Origin: Streptomyces varsoviensis
GTDB lineage: Bacteria; Actinomycetota; Actinomycetes; Streptomycetales; Streptomycetaceae
Length of the DNA: 60,133 nt
Assembly (NCBI RefSeq): GCF_000718635.1
Contig: NZ_JOBF01000032.1
Span: 1-60,133 of the forward strand
Direction of reading: 5' to 3'
The translations under genes and the position numbers were made by a program. Shown piece after piece: positions 39,688 to 48,274 of the stretch; the first letter of the stretch is position 1; each line of letters begins with the position of its first letter. The notes beneath the pieces were generated by a model. The model ran no database searches and had not been told where the DNA came from. It was given only the letters and a program-made list of their open reading frames with translations.

Positions 39688-41184
39688 TCACACGGCGCCG
39701 CTCCTGCCGTTCGCCGCGCTCTTCGGCGCCTTCGGCATGGCCTTGCGGATATCCGCGCGCAGCTCCCGGATGCTGCCGTCGCTCGCGTACCGCCCGGTGA
39801 GCCGGTACATCTCGCGCAGCCGGTCCCAGGTGCGGTGGGACGAGGTGTGGCCGATGGTCGACAGGGCCAGCCGGGCGTACCGGTCGGCCTGCTCCGGGTC
39901 GCTGCCGATGAAGCAGGCCGAGGCCATCGAGATGTAGTCGAAGATCTTCGACCGCTCGCGGCCGTCCACCCGCAGCTCCAGCGCCAGCTTGGCGTGGTTC
40001 TGCGCGAGGCGCGCCGCCGACGGATCGCGCTCCGCGAGCGTACGCAGCACCAGGGCCTGCATGCCGTGCAGGTCCGCCTCGTCGAACATCTGCATCCAAC
40101 TCGGCGGCGGCACATCGCCCTTGTCCGCGGCGAACAGCTCCTCGGCCCGGCCCAGGGAGCGCCGCATGGCCTGGCCATGGCCCATCGACGCCTGCGCCCA
40201 CGCCTCGATGGTGCAGAGCATCGCCCGGGTGCGCGGCAGGTTCTCCGGGCCCGAGCCGCGCTGCGCCACCTTCATGAGGTCCAGCGCCTCGTCCGGGCGG
40301 CCGAGGTGGACCAGTTGGCGGGCGGCGCGGGAGAGCGCCTCGCCGGCCCGCGGCCGGTCGCCGCCCTCACGGGCCGCGTGCGCGGCGATCACGAAGTACT
40401 TCTGGGCGGTGGGCTCCAGGCCCACGTCGTGCGACATCCAGCCCGCGAGGACCGCCAGGTTGGCGGCCACCCCCCACAGCCGGCGCTGAAGGGGCTCGGG
40501 GTGGTGGTAGGCGAGCATCCCGCCCACCTCGTTGAGCTGGCCGATGACGGCCTTGCGCTGGAGGCCGCCGCCGCGGTTCGCGTCCCAGAGGCGGAAGACG
40601 TCGACGGAGCTCTCCAGGGCGTCGATCTCCTGGGACCCCACGGGGGCCGCTTCGTACCGGTCGTAACTGGCCGGATCGGCCGTCATGGAGGAGAGGGAGG
40701 ACAGCGGGTCGTCGACGCGGGGGGCGTCGGAGGCCAGGGTCTTGTCGGATTTCAGCCAGTCGTGCAGCGTGCTGCTGAGTGCGGTACCGGTGGCGAGCGC
40801 GGCGCCCGCGCCCACCAATCCACGTCGATTGAGCATGAGGTCCATTCCCGTGAATTCGGTGAGGACCGCGGCCGTACGCCCGGGGGGCCAGTGCAGTCCG
40901 TCCGCGGACTGCTTCTTGCCTGCGCGCCCCTGCTTCGCGAACCCGAGGTCCTCGATGGTCACGACACGACCGAGACGCTCGGTGAAGAGGGCCGCCAGCA
41001 CCTTCGGCACGGGGTCGCGGGGGCATTCCCCCGTGTCGATCCAGCGCCGCACCCGCGAGGTGTCGGTGGCGAGCTGCGGGTGGCCCATGGCCGCCGCCTG
41101 CCGGTTCACCAGCCTCGCCAGCTCCCCTTTCGACCAGCCGGCCAGGCCGAACAGGTCCGAAAGTCGGGTGTTGGGTTCCCTCAT
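39688..41184 (-). CDS. NsdA-like regulator of differentiation
   Basis: A 498-residue cytoplasmic protein whose first 90 residues closely match my memory of NsdA, a negative regulator of sporulation and antibiotic production in Streptomyces. A helix-turn-helix-like start (SKGELARLVNRQAAAMG, TSRVRRWIDTGECP) is followed by a linker with MLNRRGLVGAGAALATGTAL. A TPR-like helical region fills the C-terminal 300 residues. ATG 41184 was chosen; a GTG three bases upstream would also fit the GGGGG site. Neighbours differ from the nsdA locus as I recall it, so this may be a paralogue. Confidence 0.78.
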   Translation of the reverse strand: MREPNTRLSDLFGLAGWSKGELARLVNRQAAAMGHPQLATDTSRVRRWIDTGECPRDPVPKVLAALFTERLGRVVTIEDLGFAKQGRAGKKQSADGLHWPPGRTAAVLTEFTGMDLMLNRRGLVGAGAALATGTALSSTLHDWLKSDKTLASDAPRVDDPLSSLSSMTADPASYDRYEAAPVGSQEIDALESSVDVFRLWDANRGGGLQRKAVIGQLNEVGGMLAYHHPEPLQRRLWGVAANLAVLAGWMSHDVGLEPTAQKYFVIAAHAAREGGDRPRAGEALSRAARQLVHLGRPDEALDLMKVAQRGSGPENLPRTRAMLCTIEAWAQASMGHGQAMRRSLGRAEELFAADKGDVPPPSWMQMFDEADLHGMQALVLRTLAERDPSAARLAQNHAKLALELRVDGRERSKIFDYISMASACFIGSDPEQADRYARLALSTIGHTSSHRTWDRLREMYRLTGRYASDGSIRELRADIRKAMPKAPKSAANGRSGAV

Positions 41185-41422
41185 CACGTCAAGCCCCCAG
41201 GTTCCTCGGCTGACTTGAAGGTATCGGCCCGTCATGAGCCACGCGAGTATTCGCCAGGGTTCGCCAGGGTGCGCCAGATGGTGTGCCACCCGGGCGCGGG
41301 TGTGATGTAGGAACGCGCCACCCGGGCCCGGCAGCCGGACCGCATTCCCCAGGGTGCCCATGGCATCCGGGACCGGGGCGCGCACGCAAGTTCGTCGGCA
41401 CACGAAGGGATCCGTATAGCCC
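41185..41422. promoter_or_regulatory. Divergent promoter region with spaced direct repeats
   Basis: Two families of repeats lie between the NsdA-like and APH-like genes. TTCGCCAGGG occurs twice head to tail at 41250-41269 (10-bp period), followed by a weaker TGCGCCAGAT copy. GCCACCCGGGC occurs exactly at 41285-41295 and 41317-41327, 32 bp apart, which is three helical turns. This looks like two binding arrays on one DNA face. Confidence 0.5.
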
Positions 41423-42565
41423 ATGTACGCAGCATCGTCCTCCGTGTCCGCGCCGCCTCGGCCCTACCGTCCGCAGCCGGCCGGTGGGGGGCCCTACCTC
41501 GACCCCACCCACGCGGCCGGTGCGGGCGTCGTCCCCGGCTCCCCGGGCGCCCCTCCCGGCGTCGGCGGGCGGCTCAAGCGCCCCCAGGGCGCGGGCCGCT
41601 CCCAGCCGCTCAGCGGGAGAATCGACATGTCCGGCCCGCACGGCGCCCAACTGCGCGCGGCCATCGCCTCGGTGCACCGGATCTGTCCGGAGTTCAGCCC
41701 GGTGCAGGTACTGCGGCACAGCGGCCGGTCCGTGATCCTGATCGGCACGACGGGCCGCGCCACCGCGGTCGCCAAGTGTTTACTGGACCACTCCCCGGCG
41801 TGGGCCGAGCGGTTCCGGCACGAAATAGCCGCTTACCGCGCGTTCGTGCGGCACCGGCCGCCGGTGCGCGTGCCCCGGCTCATCGCGGCCGACCCGGACA
41901 ACTGCGCGCTGGTCGTCGAGCGGATGCCGGGGCGGGCGACGGCCACGCAGCGGCATCCGGTCGAGGCGCCACCGCGCGCGGACGTCCGGGCCGCGCTCGG
42001 CGCGGTGCACCGGATCAACCAGTGGCGGCCGCCGGCGGGCCTGTTCGAGATGCCGCTGGACTACGGCAAGCGCATCGCCCGCTTCCATGAGCTGGGGCTG
42101 CTGACCGACCGGGACCTCGGCGACCTCCAGCAGTTGCTGCGCGGACTCTCCCACGCGCAGGGGCAGTTCTGTCACGGCGACGCCCAATTGTCGAACGTTC
42201 TGCTGTCCCCCGCCGGGCCGGTGCTCGTCGACTGGGATCAGGCGGGCTGGTATCTGCCGGGGTACGACCTGGCCACCCTGTGGACGGTGCTCGGGGACGC
42301 CCCGGTGGCGCGCCGTCAGATCAGCCAGCACGCCCAGCAGAGCGGTGCCGCCGCGCGGGACGCCTTCCTGGTGAATCTGATGCTGGTGCTGACCCGCGAG
42401 ATCCGCACCTATGAGACGGCCGTGCAGCGCACCATGCACGACCCCGCCCCGGCGGCTCCGGGCGCGGCCGAGAGCGGTGAGGAGCAGCGGCTGCTGCTCC
42501 GGCGGCTGCACGACGACTGCGCGCTCGCACGGCGTGCCGTGCGAGCCGCGGTCGGCACCCGCTGA
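41423..42565 (+). CDS. Aminoglycoside phosphotransferase-fold protein with a TTA codon
   Basis: A 380-residue APH/choline-kinase-fold protein. The catalytic loop is [11 protein letters not shown] (His251, Asp253) and the metal aspartate is Asp270 in VDWDQAG. The first 65 residues are a Pro/Gly-rich disordered lead. Codon 120 (41780-41782) is TTA, so translation should depend on the bldA tRNA and be delayed to development. It is the only in-frame TTA I found. It diverges from the NsdA-like gene, another developmental link. The substrate is unknown; a small-molecule or homoserine-type kinase is as likely as drug resistance. Confidence 0.8.
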   Translation: MYAASSSVSAPPRPYRPQPAGGGPYLDPTHAAGAGVVPGSPGAPPGVGGRLKRPQGAGRSQPLSGRIDMSGPHGAQLRAAIASVHRICPEFSPVQVLRHSGRSVILIGTTGRATAVAKCLLDHSPAWAERFRHEIAAYRAFVRHRPPVRVPRLIAADPDNCALVVERMPGRATATQRHPVEAPPRADVRAALGAVHRINQWRPPAGLFEMPLDYGKRIARFHELGLLTDRDLGDLQQLLRGLSHAQGQFCHGDAQLSNVLLSPAGPVLVDWDQAGWYLPGYDLATLWTVLGDAPVARRQISQHAQQSGAAARDAFLVNLMLVLTREIRTYETAVQRTMHDPAPAAPGAAESGEEQRLLLRRLHDDCALARRAVRAAVGTR

Positions 42566-42689
42566 CACCACCGGCATCGGGTCTCGACCTCTGTGCGGCG
42601 CGTCACCGGTATGGACCTGTGACGCGCCGCAGGTCCGCGCGGCTGCTCCGGGAAACTCCCCGACATGGGCGCTGACGTGCGCGTTCCGT

Positions 42690-42725
42690 TTCCTCCCGCA
42701 GGATCGCGGCTTCCTCCCGCAGGAT
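42690..42725. promoter_or_regulatory. Twin 15-bp direct repeats upstream of the amidase gene
   Basis: TTCCTCCCGCAGGAT occurs exactly at 42690-42704 and 42711-42725, 21 bp apart (two helical turns). Each copy contains a TCCT/AGGA inverted repeat. The array is 106 bp before the start, inside a 265-bp gene-free gap, and looks like a pair of operators. Confidence 0.5.
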
Positions 42726-42830
42726 TGGCGCCGCCTCGGCCAGGGGTACCTCTAAGTGGGTCCGGCTCCGCCCGCCCGCCGCGCACCATGCGCCCCGGCG
42801 CACGGTACGGCCCGGCTTGAGGAGGCTGTG

Positions 42831-44873
42831 TTGCCCACACTGTCCGCACTGCTCCTGCGTCCGGCAGGACCGCGAAGAAACGATTCGGGACCGTCGCGCC
42901 ACCGCCGCGCGCTACGCACCGCGGCCGCCGCCACGGCGACCGCCGCCCTGCTGCTGCCGCTCGTCGCGACCGGCCCGCCCGCCACCGCCGCGCCGCCGCC
43001 CTCCGGGGAGCTGCAGCGCGCGTTCGCCGACGCGGCGGCCGCCTACCACGTGCCGCCGAGCGTCCTGCTCGCCGTCGGCTATCTGGAGTCCCGCTGGGAC
43101 GGCCACGGCGGCGCACCGAGCGTCACCGGCGGCTACGGCCCCATGCACCTCACGGACGCCCGTACGGCCCTGGCCGAGGCCCCGCACCACGGCGAGGGCG
43201 GCGAGGACCCCCGAGGCGACGGCGCACGGCCCTGGACGCCCGTACGCGACCGGCTTCCCCAGCAGGCCGCCGAGGCGCCCGCCCGGCTGCGCACCCTGGA
43301 CCGGGCCGCCGCGCTGACCGGCCTGCCGGGCGAGCGGCTGCGGCGGGACGCGGCGGCCAACGTCCGGGGCGGCGCGGCGCTGCTCGCCGCCGAACAGCGG
43401 CGGCTGGGGCTGCCGCCGAGCGCGGACCCCGCCGACTGGTACGGCGCGGTGGCGGGCTATTCGGGCGCCTCGGACGCGGCGACGGCCGCCGTGTTCGCCG
43501 ACGACGTCTACGACGTGCTGCGCGGCGGCGAGTCCCGCACCACGGACCAGGGCCAGCGCGTGACGCTCGCCGCCGACCCGGCGCTACGGGCCGAATCCGC
43601 GCAACTGGACCGGCTCGGCCTGCCCGCCGGAACTCCGGCGAAGGGCGCGGCGGACGGCGCGGGCCGCGGCGTCGAGTGCCCGCGCACGGTGGCGTGCGAG
43701 TGGGTTCCCGCCCCCTACGAGCGGTTCGGCGACGGCGACTTCGGCAACCACGACCTGGCCGACCGCCCCGCGTCGCAGCGGGTCGACTACATCGTCGTCC
43801 ACGACACCGAGGGGAGCTGGGACACCACCCTCAAGCTGATCAAGGACCCGACGTACGTCTCCTGGAACTACACCGTGCGCAGCTCCGACGGGCACATCGC
43901 GCAGCACGTGCGGACCAAGGACGTCGCCTGGCACGCCGGCAACTGGTATGTGAACTCCAAGTCCGTCGGCATCGAGCACGAGGGCTTCCTCACCGCCCCC
44001 GACGCCTGGTACACGGAGGCGATGTACCGCACCTCGGCCCGGCTGGTGCGGTACCTGTCGCACAAGCTCGGCATCCCGCTGGACCGGCAGCACATCCTGG
44101 GCCACGACAACGTGCCCGGCACGACGGCCGGCACGGTCAAGGACATGCACACCGACCCGGGCCCGTACTGGGACTGGGCGCACTACTTCCGGCTGCTGGG
44201 CCGCCCCTTTAACCGCACCGCGGGCCCGCACGGCGGCCTGGTGACCGTGGCCCCCGACTACGACCGCCACCGGCCCGTATACACGGGCTGCGAGAAGGCG
44301 GGACAGACCTGCGCGCCGCACGGCTCCGGAGCGGTCCGGCTGCACACCGCGCCCAGCGCGGGCGCGCCGCTGGTCAAGGACATCGGGCTGCGTCCCGACG
44401 GCGGCGACTCCACGACCGGCGTCAACGACACCGGAGCCCGCGCCTCCACCGGTCAGCGGTTCGCCGTGGCCGGGCGGCACGGCGACTGGACGGCGATCTG
44501 GTACCTCGGGCAGAAGGCGTGGTTCCACAACCCGCACGCCCGGCCGACCGCCCTGGACGCCAAGGGCCTCGTCGCCGTCCCGAAGCGGCGCCCCGGCGGC
44601 GTCCCGGTGTACGGGCGCGCGTACCCGGAGAAGGCCGCGTACCCGGCCGGGGTGCCGGTGCAGTCCGCCTCGCCGCTGCCGTACCGGTTGCTCGCCGGGC
44701 AGGCGTACGCGGTGGGCGGCAGGGCCGCGGCCGAGTACCTGTGGGCGCAGACGTTCGATCCGGCCGGGCACAAGGTGGTGCGCGGCAAGGACACGTACTA
44801 CGAGATCCAGGTCGGGCACCGGGTGGGGTACGTACGGGCCGCCGATGTGACGCTGCGGCCCTCCGGCCGGTGA
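42831..44873 (+). CDS. Secreted N-acetylmuramoyl-L-alanine amidase with transglycosylase-like N-terminus
   Basis: A 680-residue exported wall hydrolase. A signal peptide (TAAAATATAALLLPLVATGPPATAA) leads in. Next is an SLT-like segment with likely Glu86 in YLESRWDGHGG and GGYGPMHLTD. The Amidase_2 domain carries zinc ligands His324 (VVHDTEG) and His440, with Asp442 (MHTDPG). A C-terminal SH3-like region ends the protein. TTG 42831 was chosen because GGAGG lies five bases before it; the in-frame GTG at 42828 is too close. It would cut the stem peptide from MurNAc and perhaps the glycan too. Confidence 0.85.
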   Translation: MPTLSALLLRPAGPRRNDSGPSRHRRALRTAAAATATAALLLPLVATGPPATAAPPPSGELQRAFADAAAAYHVPPSVLLAVGYLESRWDGHGGAPSVTGGYGPMHLTDARTALAEAPHHGEGGEDPRGDGARPWTPVRDRLPQQAAEAPARLRTLDRAAALTGLPGERLRRDAAANVRGGAALLAAEQRRLGLPPSADPADWYGAVAGYSGASDAATAAVFADDVYDVLRGGESRTTDQGQRVTLAADPALRAESAQLDRLGLPAGTPAKGAADGAGRGVECPRTVACEWVPAPYERFGDGDFGNHDLADRPASQRVDYIVVHDTEGSWDTTLKLIKDPTYVSWNYTVRSSDGHIAQHVRTKDVAWHAGNWYVNSKSVGIEHEGFLTAPDAWYTEAMYRTSARLVRYLSHKLGIPLDRQHILGHDNVPGTTAGTVKDMHTDPGPYWDWAHYFRLLGRPFNRTAGPHGGLVTVAPDYDRHRPVYTGCEKAGQTCAPHGSGAVRLHTAPSAGAPLVKDIGLRPDGGDSTTGVNDTGARASTGQRFAVAGRHGDWTAIWYLGQKAWFHNPHARPTALDAKGLVAVPKRRPGGVPVYGRAYPEKAAYPAGVPVQSASPLPYRLLAGQAYAVGGRAAAEYLWAQTFDPAGHKVVRGKDTYYEIQVGHRVGYVRAADVTLRPSGR

Positions 44874-44899
44874 GGCGCGCGGGGGGGATGACGCGCGCG

Positions 44900-44930
44900 G
44901 CGCGGGGCCCGGCGACTGCCGGCCCCGCGC
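44900..44930. terminator. Strong hairpin terminator after the amidase gene
   Basis: GCGCGGGGCC (44900-44909) pairs perfectly with GGCCCCGCGC (44921-44930). The loop can pair further (CGGC with GCCG). It lies between two convergent genes. Confidence 0.65.
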
Positions 44931-44968
44931 CCGGTCCTGCCGGATGCGCTCGACCCGGCCGGGCGTGC

Positions 44969-45469
44969 TCAGCCCTGCTGGAACAGCTCGGCGGGGAGCG
45001 GCTTGAGCAGTTGGTACAGCTCGTCGGTGATCGGCCGGTCCCAGCTCGCGATGGTGACGAGCACGCCGTCGCTGCGGTCGAACTGGGCGCAGGAGACACG
45101 GCTCTCGGAGCACTTGACGCGCCGCACGATGAGCAGGTTGTCGTCGTGCATGACCGGGGTGTCCTCGGTCTCCACGACGTGCACCGGCTCGTCGTTGTCG
45201 AGCGCGGCCAGAAGCTGCGCCACCTCGAACGGCACCTGCCCGTCCGCGACGTCCCGCGCCGGGGAGCCCTCGGGCAGATTGCCGATGATCATCGCTGGTC
45301 CGCGCCCGCCGAAGAGGTCGTAGCGCAGGAAAACGCCCTGGCAGCTACCGTCGGGCGCGGGCAGCAGCCCGGCTCCGAGGTCCCCGGGCCAGTCCCCCGG
45401 GTCCATGGCGAGGACGTCGAAGTCCGGCCCGGTGGGCGTGGCTGCGCTGCGGCGGCGGAGGAACGACAT
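44969..45469 (-). CDS. Conserved hypothetical protein
   Basis: A 166-residue soluble protein that I cannot assign. It starts MSFLRRRSA and is rich in acidic residues (VLAMDPGDWPGDLG, ALDNDEPVHVVETED), with CSESRVSCAQFD holding two cysteines. No signal peptide or membrane helix is seen. ATG 45469 was preferred over the in-frame GTG two codons earlier. It stands alone between the amidase and a DUF397 gene. Confidence 0.65.
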   Translation of the reverse strand: MSFLRRRSAATPTGPDFDVLAMDPGDWPGDLGAGLLPAPDGSCQGVFLRYDLFGGRGPAMIIGNLPEGSPARDVADGQVPFEVAQLLAALDNDEPVHVVETEDTPVMHDDNLLIVRRVKCSESRVSCAQFDRSDGVLVTIASWDRPITDELYQLLKPLPAELFQQG

Positions 45470-45634
45470 GCCCACATCGTACGTGCCCGGCGGCCTTTCG
45501 CGTCTCGGGGCCCGGGGCGGTCGTGGCCCGTCGCCGCGTCGGCGGCCCGGTGGGCGGCGCTGGACGGAGGGGTCGCGGAGCGGCCGGGGAGGGCTCGCCG
45601 GCGGAGCCGGCCCCGGGCCGCCGCGCCGGGTGCC

Positions 45635-45871
45635 TCAGGTGAGGTCGAATTCCCCGTCCCGCGCGCCCAGTACGAACGCGCGCCACTCGCCGGGGTTGAA
45701 GATCAGCGACGGGCCCTCCGGGCTGCGGCCGTCGCGCATGGCGATGTAGCCCTCCACGAAGGCGACCTGCACGTCGCCCGGTCCCTGACTGCTCGACTGC
45801 CACTGGGCGTTGCTCAGGTCGAGCTGCGGCCGCGCGCCGGCAGCCGGATGCTCAGTCGTGCTCTCCGCCAC
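45635..45871 (-). CDS. DUF397 protein
   Basis: A 78-residue DUF397 protein, an actinobacterial family common in Streptomyces. Visible features are the LDLSNAQWQSSSQGPGDVQVAFV entry and the conserved SLIFNPGEWRAFVLGARDGEFD. GTG 45871 follows GGAGGAG well. DUF397 genes usually adjoin an XRE-type regulator and often a kinase; none adjoins this one, so it is an orphan. The family is tied to developmental regulation, but the mechanism of this copy is unknown. Confidence 0.82.
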   Translation of the reverse strand: MAESTTEHPAAGARPQLDLSNAQWQSSSQGPGDVQVAFVEGYIAMRDGRSPEGPSLIFNPGEWRAFVLGARDGEFDLT

Positions 45872-46031
45872 GTCCGTGCTCCTCCCGGTCGGTCGTCGGG
45901 GCCCCACCCTAGCGATCGGGGCGGGCGCCGGACAGGCCGCGGGGACAGGTCCGTACGCCCCGGACGGCGCGCGGTGCGGCGAGCCGCTCCAAAGAGGCCG
46001 CGGCGGCCCGCCCGTACCCCTCCGGCGGTGG

Positions 46032-47198
46032 TCAGGACGTCGGCGGTTCGGAGCCGACGAGCCACATGGAGAAGAACTGCGCGCCGCCTCCATAGGCGTG
46101 GCCGAGCGCCGTGCGGGCCCCGTCCACCTGGTGCTCGCCCGCCTGGCCGCGCACCTGGAGGGCGGCCTCCGCGAAGCGGATCATGCCGGAGGCGCCGATG
46201 GGGTTGGTGGACAGGACCCCGCCGGAGGGGTTGACGGGGAGGTCGCCATCGAGTTCGGTGACGCCCGACTCGGTGAGCTTCCAGCCCTCGCCCTCGGCGG
46301 CGAAGCCCAGGTTCTCCAGCCACATCGGCTCGTACCAACTGAAGGGCACGTACATCTCGACGGCGTCGATCTCCCGGCGCGGGTCGGCGATGCCCGCCTG
46401 CCGGTAGACGTCGGCGGCGCAGTCCTTGCCGGCCTGGGGCGACACGAAGTCCTTGCCCGCGAAGAGGGTGGGCTCGCTGCGCATCGCGCCGCCGTGCACC
46501 CAGGCGGGCGGGTGCGGCGAGCGCCCCGCGCCGCCCCGGTCGGTGAGGATCATGGCGCAGGCGCCGTCGGAGGACGGGCACGTCTCGGAGTAGCGGACGG
46601 GGTCCCACAGCATCGGCGAGGACTGCACCTTCTCCAGGGTGATGTCGTGCTCATGGAGGTGCGCGTAGGGGTTCTTGAGGGCGTTGCGGCGGTCCTTGTA
46701 CGCCACGAGGGAGCCCACGGTGTCGGGGGCGCCGGTGCGCCGCATGTACGCCCGGATGTGCGGCGCGAAGAACCCGCCGGCCCCGGCCAGCAGCGGCTGC
46801 TGGAAGGGGATGGGCAGGGAGAGGCCCCACATGGCGTTGGACTCGGACTGCTTCTCGAAGGCCAGGGTCAGGACGGTGCGGTGGACGCGGGCGGCGACGA
46901 GGTTGGCGGCGACGAGGGCGGTGGAGCCGCCGACGGAGCCCGCGGTGTGCACGCGCAGCATGGGCTTGCCGACGGCGCCGAGGGCGTCGGCGAGATACAG
47001 CTCCGGCATCATGACGCCCTCGAAGAAGTCGGGGGCCTTGCCGATGACGACGGCGTCGATGTCGGGCCAGCCGAGTCGGGCGTCCTGGAGCGCCCGTACG
47101 GCCGCTTCCCGGACGAGACCGGCGATGGACACGTCATGGCGCGCGGCGACGTGCTTGGTCTGGCCGATCCCGACGACCGCGACGGGCTCCTTGCTCAT
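46032..47198 (-). CDS. Thiolase-like lipid-transfer protein / aldol lyase (Ltp3-like)
   Basis: A 388-residue thiolase-fold protein. Where true thiolases carry the acyl-cysteine (CATGSSAL), this one reads SVGGSTAL after HTAG, so Cys seems replaced by Ser. That fits a steroid side-chain aldol lyase better than a thiolase. Other motifs are NPSGGVLSTNPIGASG and GHAYGGGAQFFSMWLV. Its length and its place after a 359-residue homologue and a DUF35 gene match the mycobacterial order DUF35-ltp4-ltp3. ATG 47198 overlaps the previous stop (ATGA). Confidence 0.78.
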   Translation of the reverse strand: MSKEPVAVVGIGQTKHVAARHDVSIAGLVREAAVRALQDARLGWPDIDAVVIGKAPDFFEGVMMPELYLADALGAVGKPMLRVHTAGSVGGSTALVAANLVAARVHRTVLTLAFEKQSESNAMWGLSLPIPFQQPLLAGAGGFFAPHIRAYMRRTGAPDTVGSLVAYKDRRNALKNPYAHLHEHDITLEKVQSSPMLWDPVRYSETCPSSDGACAMILTDRGGAGRSPHPPAWVHGGAMRSEPTLFAGKDFVSPQAGKDCAADVYRQAGIADPRREIDAVEMYVPFSWYEPMWLENLGFAAEGEGWKLTESGVTELDGDLPVNPSGGVLSTNPIGASGMIRFAEAALQVRGQAGEHQVDGARTALGHAYGGGAQFFSMWLVGSEPPTS

Positions 47199-48274
47199 CG
47201 GGGGTCTCCTTCCAGTACGGCGACCAGGTTCTGCTGGAGGCAGGGGCCCGAGGTGGCGTGGGCGAGCGCCCGGTCGGAGGCGCCGCGGTGGATGCGGGCC
47301 GCCACCTCGCCGATGCGGATGAGGCCCGCCGCCATCATCGGGTTGGCGGCGAGGGCGCCGCCGGAGGGGTTGACCGTCACGTCGTCGCCGAGCCGCAGCG
47401 CCTTGCGCAGGACGACTTCCTGGGAGGTGAAGGGGGCGTGCAGTTCGGCGGTGTCGACGGGGGCGTCGAAGGCTCCGGCGCGCTCGGCGGCGAGCCGGGT
47501 GGAGGGCGAGTCGGTGAGGTCGCGGACGCCCAGGGCGTGCGGTTCGACGCGGTGGTCGATGCCCCTGATCCACGCGGGCCTGGTGCAGAGCCGGCGGGCC
47601 GTGTCCCCGGCGGCGAGGACGACGGCGGCGGCGCCGTCGCCGATGGGCGGCGCGTCGTGTCCGCGCAGCGGCCGTACGAGGTAGTCGGCGTCGAGCAGCC
47701 GCTCGGGCGGGGCCGAACCGCGCAGTTGGGCGTGCGGGTTCTCCTCGGCGCTCGTCCGGTCGCGGGCGGCGATGGCGGCGAGGGCGCGTTCGTCGGTGTG
47801 GCCCGCGTCGATGAGCGCCTGGGCCTGGAGCGCGGCCAGGGAGACGGAGTCGGGCCACAGGGGCGCGAGGTAGTAGGGGTCGAGCTGCCGGGTGAGCACG
47901 TCCCGGAGGTGACCCGGGGAAGATTTTCCGTACGAGTAGACGAGCGCGGTCTCGGCCTCGCCGGTGCGGAGCTTGACCCACGCCTCGTACAGCGCCCAGG
48001 CCCCGTCCATCTCGACATGGGACTCGGATATCGGCGGCCAGGCCCCCACGCCGTCGAGGGCCATGGTGAAGGAGAAGGCGCGGCCGGCCAGGTAGTCGCT
48101 CGATCCCGAGCAGGTGAAGTCGGTTTCCCCTGCGGTGAGTCCGACCTGGCCGAGGGTTTCGGCGAGGACGGGGAGCAGCATCTCGACCTCGGAGAGGTCC
48201 GCGGTGTTCGCGCGGTGCTCGCTCTGCCCGAAGGCGACGACGGCCACGTCCGGTACGTCGGGGGCGTCGGGCAT
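47195..48274 (-). CDS. Thiolase-like lipid-transfer protein / aldol lyase (Ltp4-like)
   Basis: A 359-residue thiolase-fold protein, the likely partner of the Ltp3-like protein. It keeps a cysteine at the expected place (FTCSGSSDYL) and shows VNPSGGALAANPMMAAG near the end. Shorter than thiolases, it matches Ltp4 in size. Its ATG (48274) shares a base with the DUF35 stop (TGATG), and its stop overlaps the Ltp3-like start, so the three genes form one coupled unit. In rhodococci Ltp3 and Ltp4 act on C-24 branched sterol side chains. Confidence 0.78.
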   Translation of the reverse strand: MPDAPDVPDVAVVAFGQSEHRANTADLSEVEMLLPVLAETLGQVGLTAGETDFTCSGSSDYLAGRAFSFTMALDGVGAWPPISESHVEMDGAWALYEAWVKLRTGEAETALVYSYGKSSPGHLRDVLTRQLDPYYLAPLWPDSVSLAALQAQALIDAGHTDERALAAIAARDRTSAEENPHAQLRGSAPPERLLDADYLVRPLRGHDAPPIGDGAAAVVLAAGDTARRLCTRPAWIRGIDHRVEPHALGVRDLTDSPSTRLAAERAGAFDAPVDTAELHAPFTSQEVVLRKALRLGDDVTVNPSGGALAANPMMAAGLIRIGEVAARIHRGASDRALAHATSGPCLQQNLVAVLEGDPR

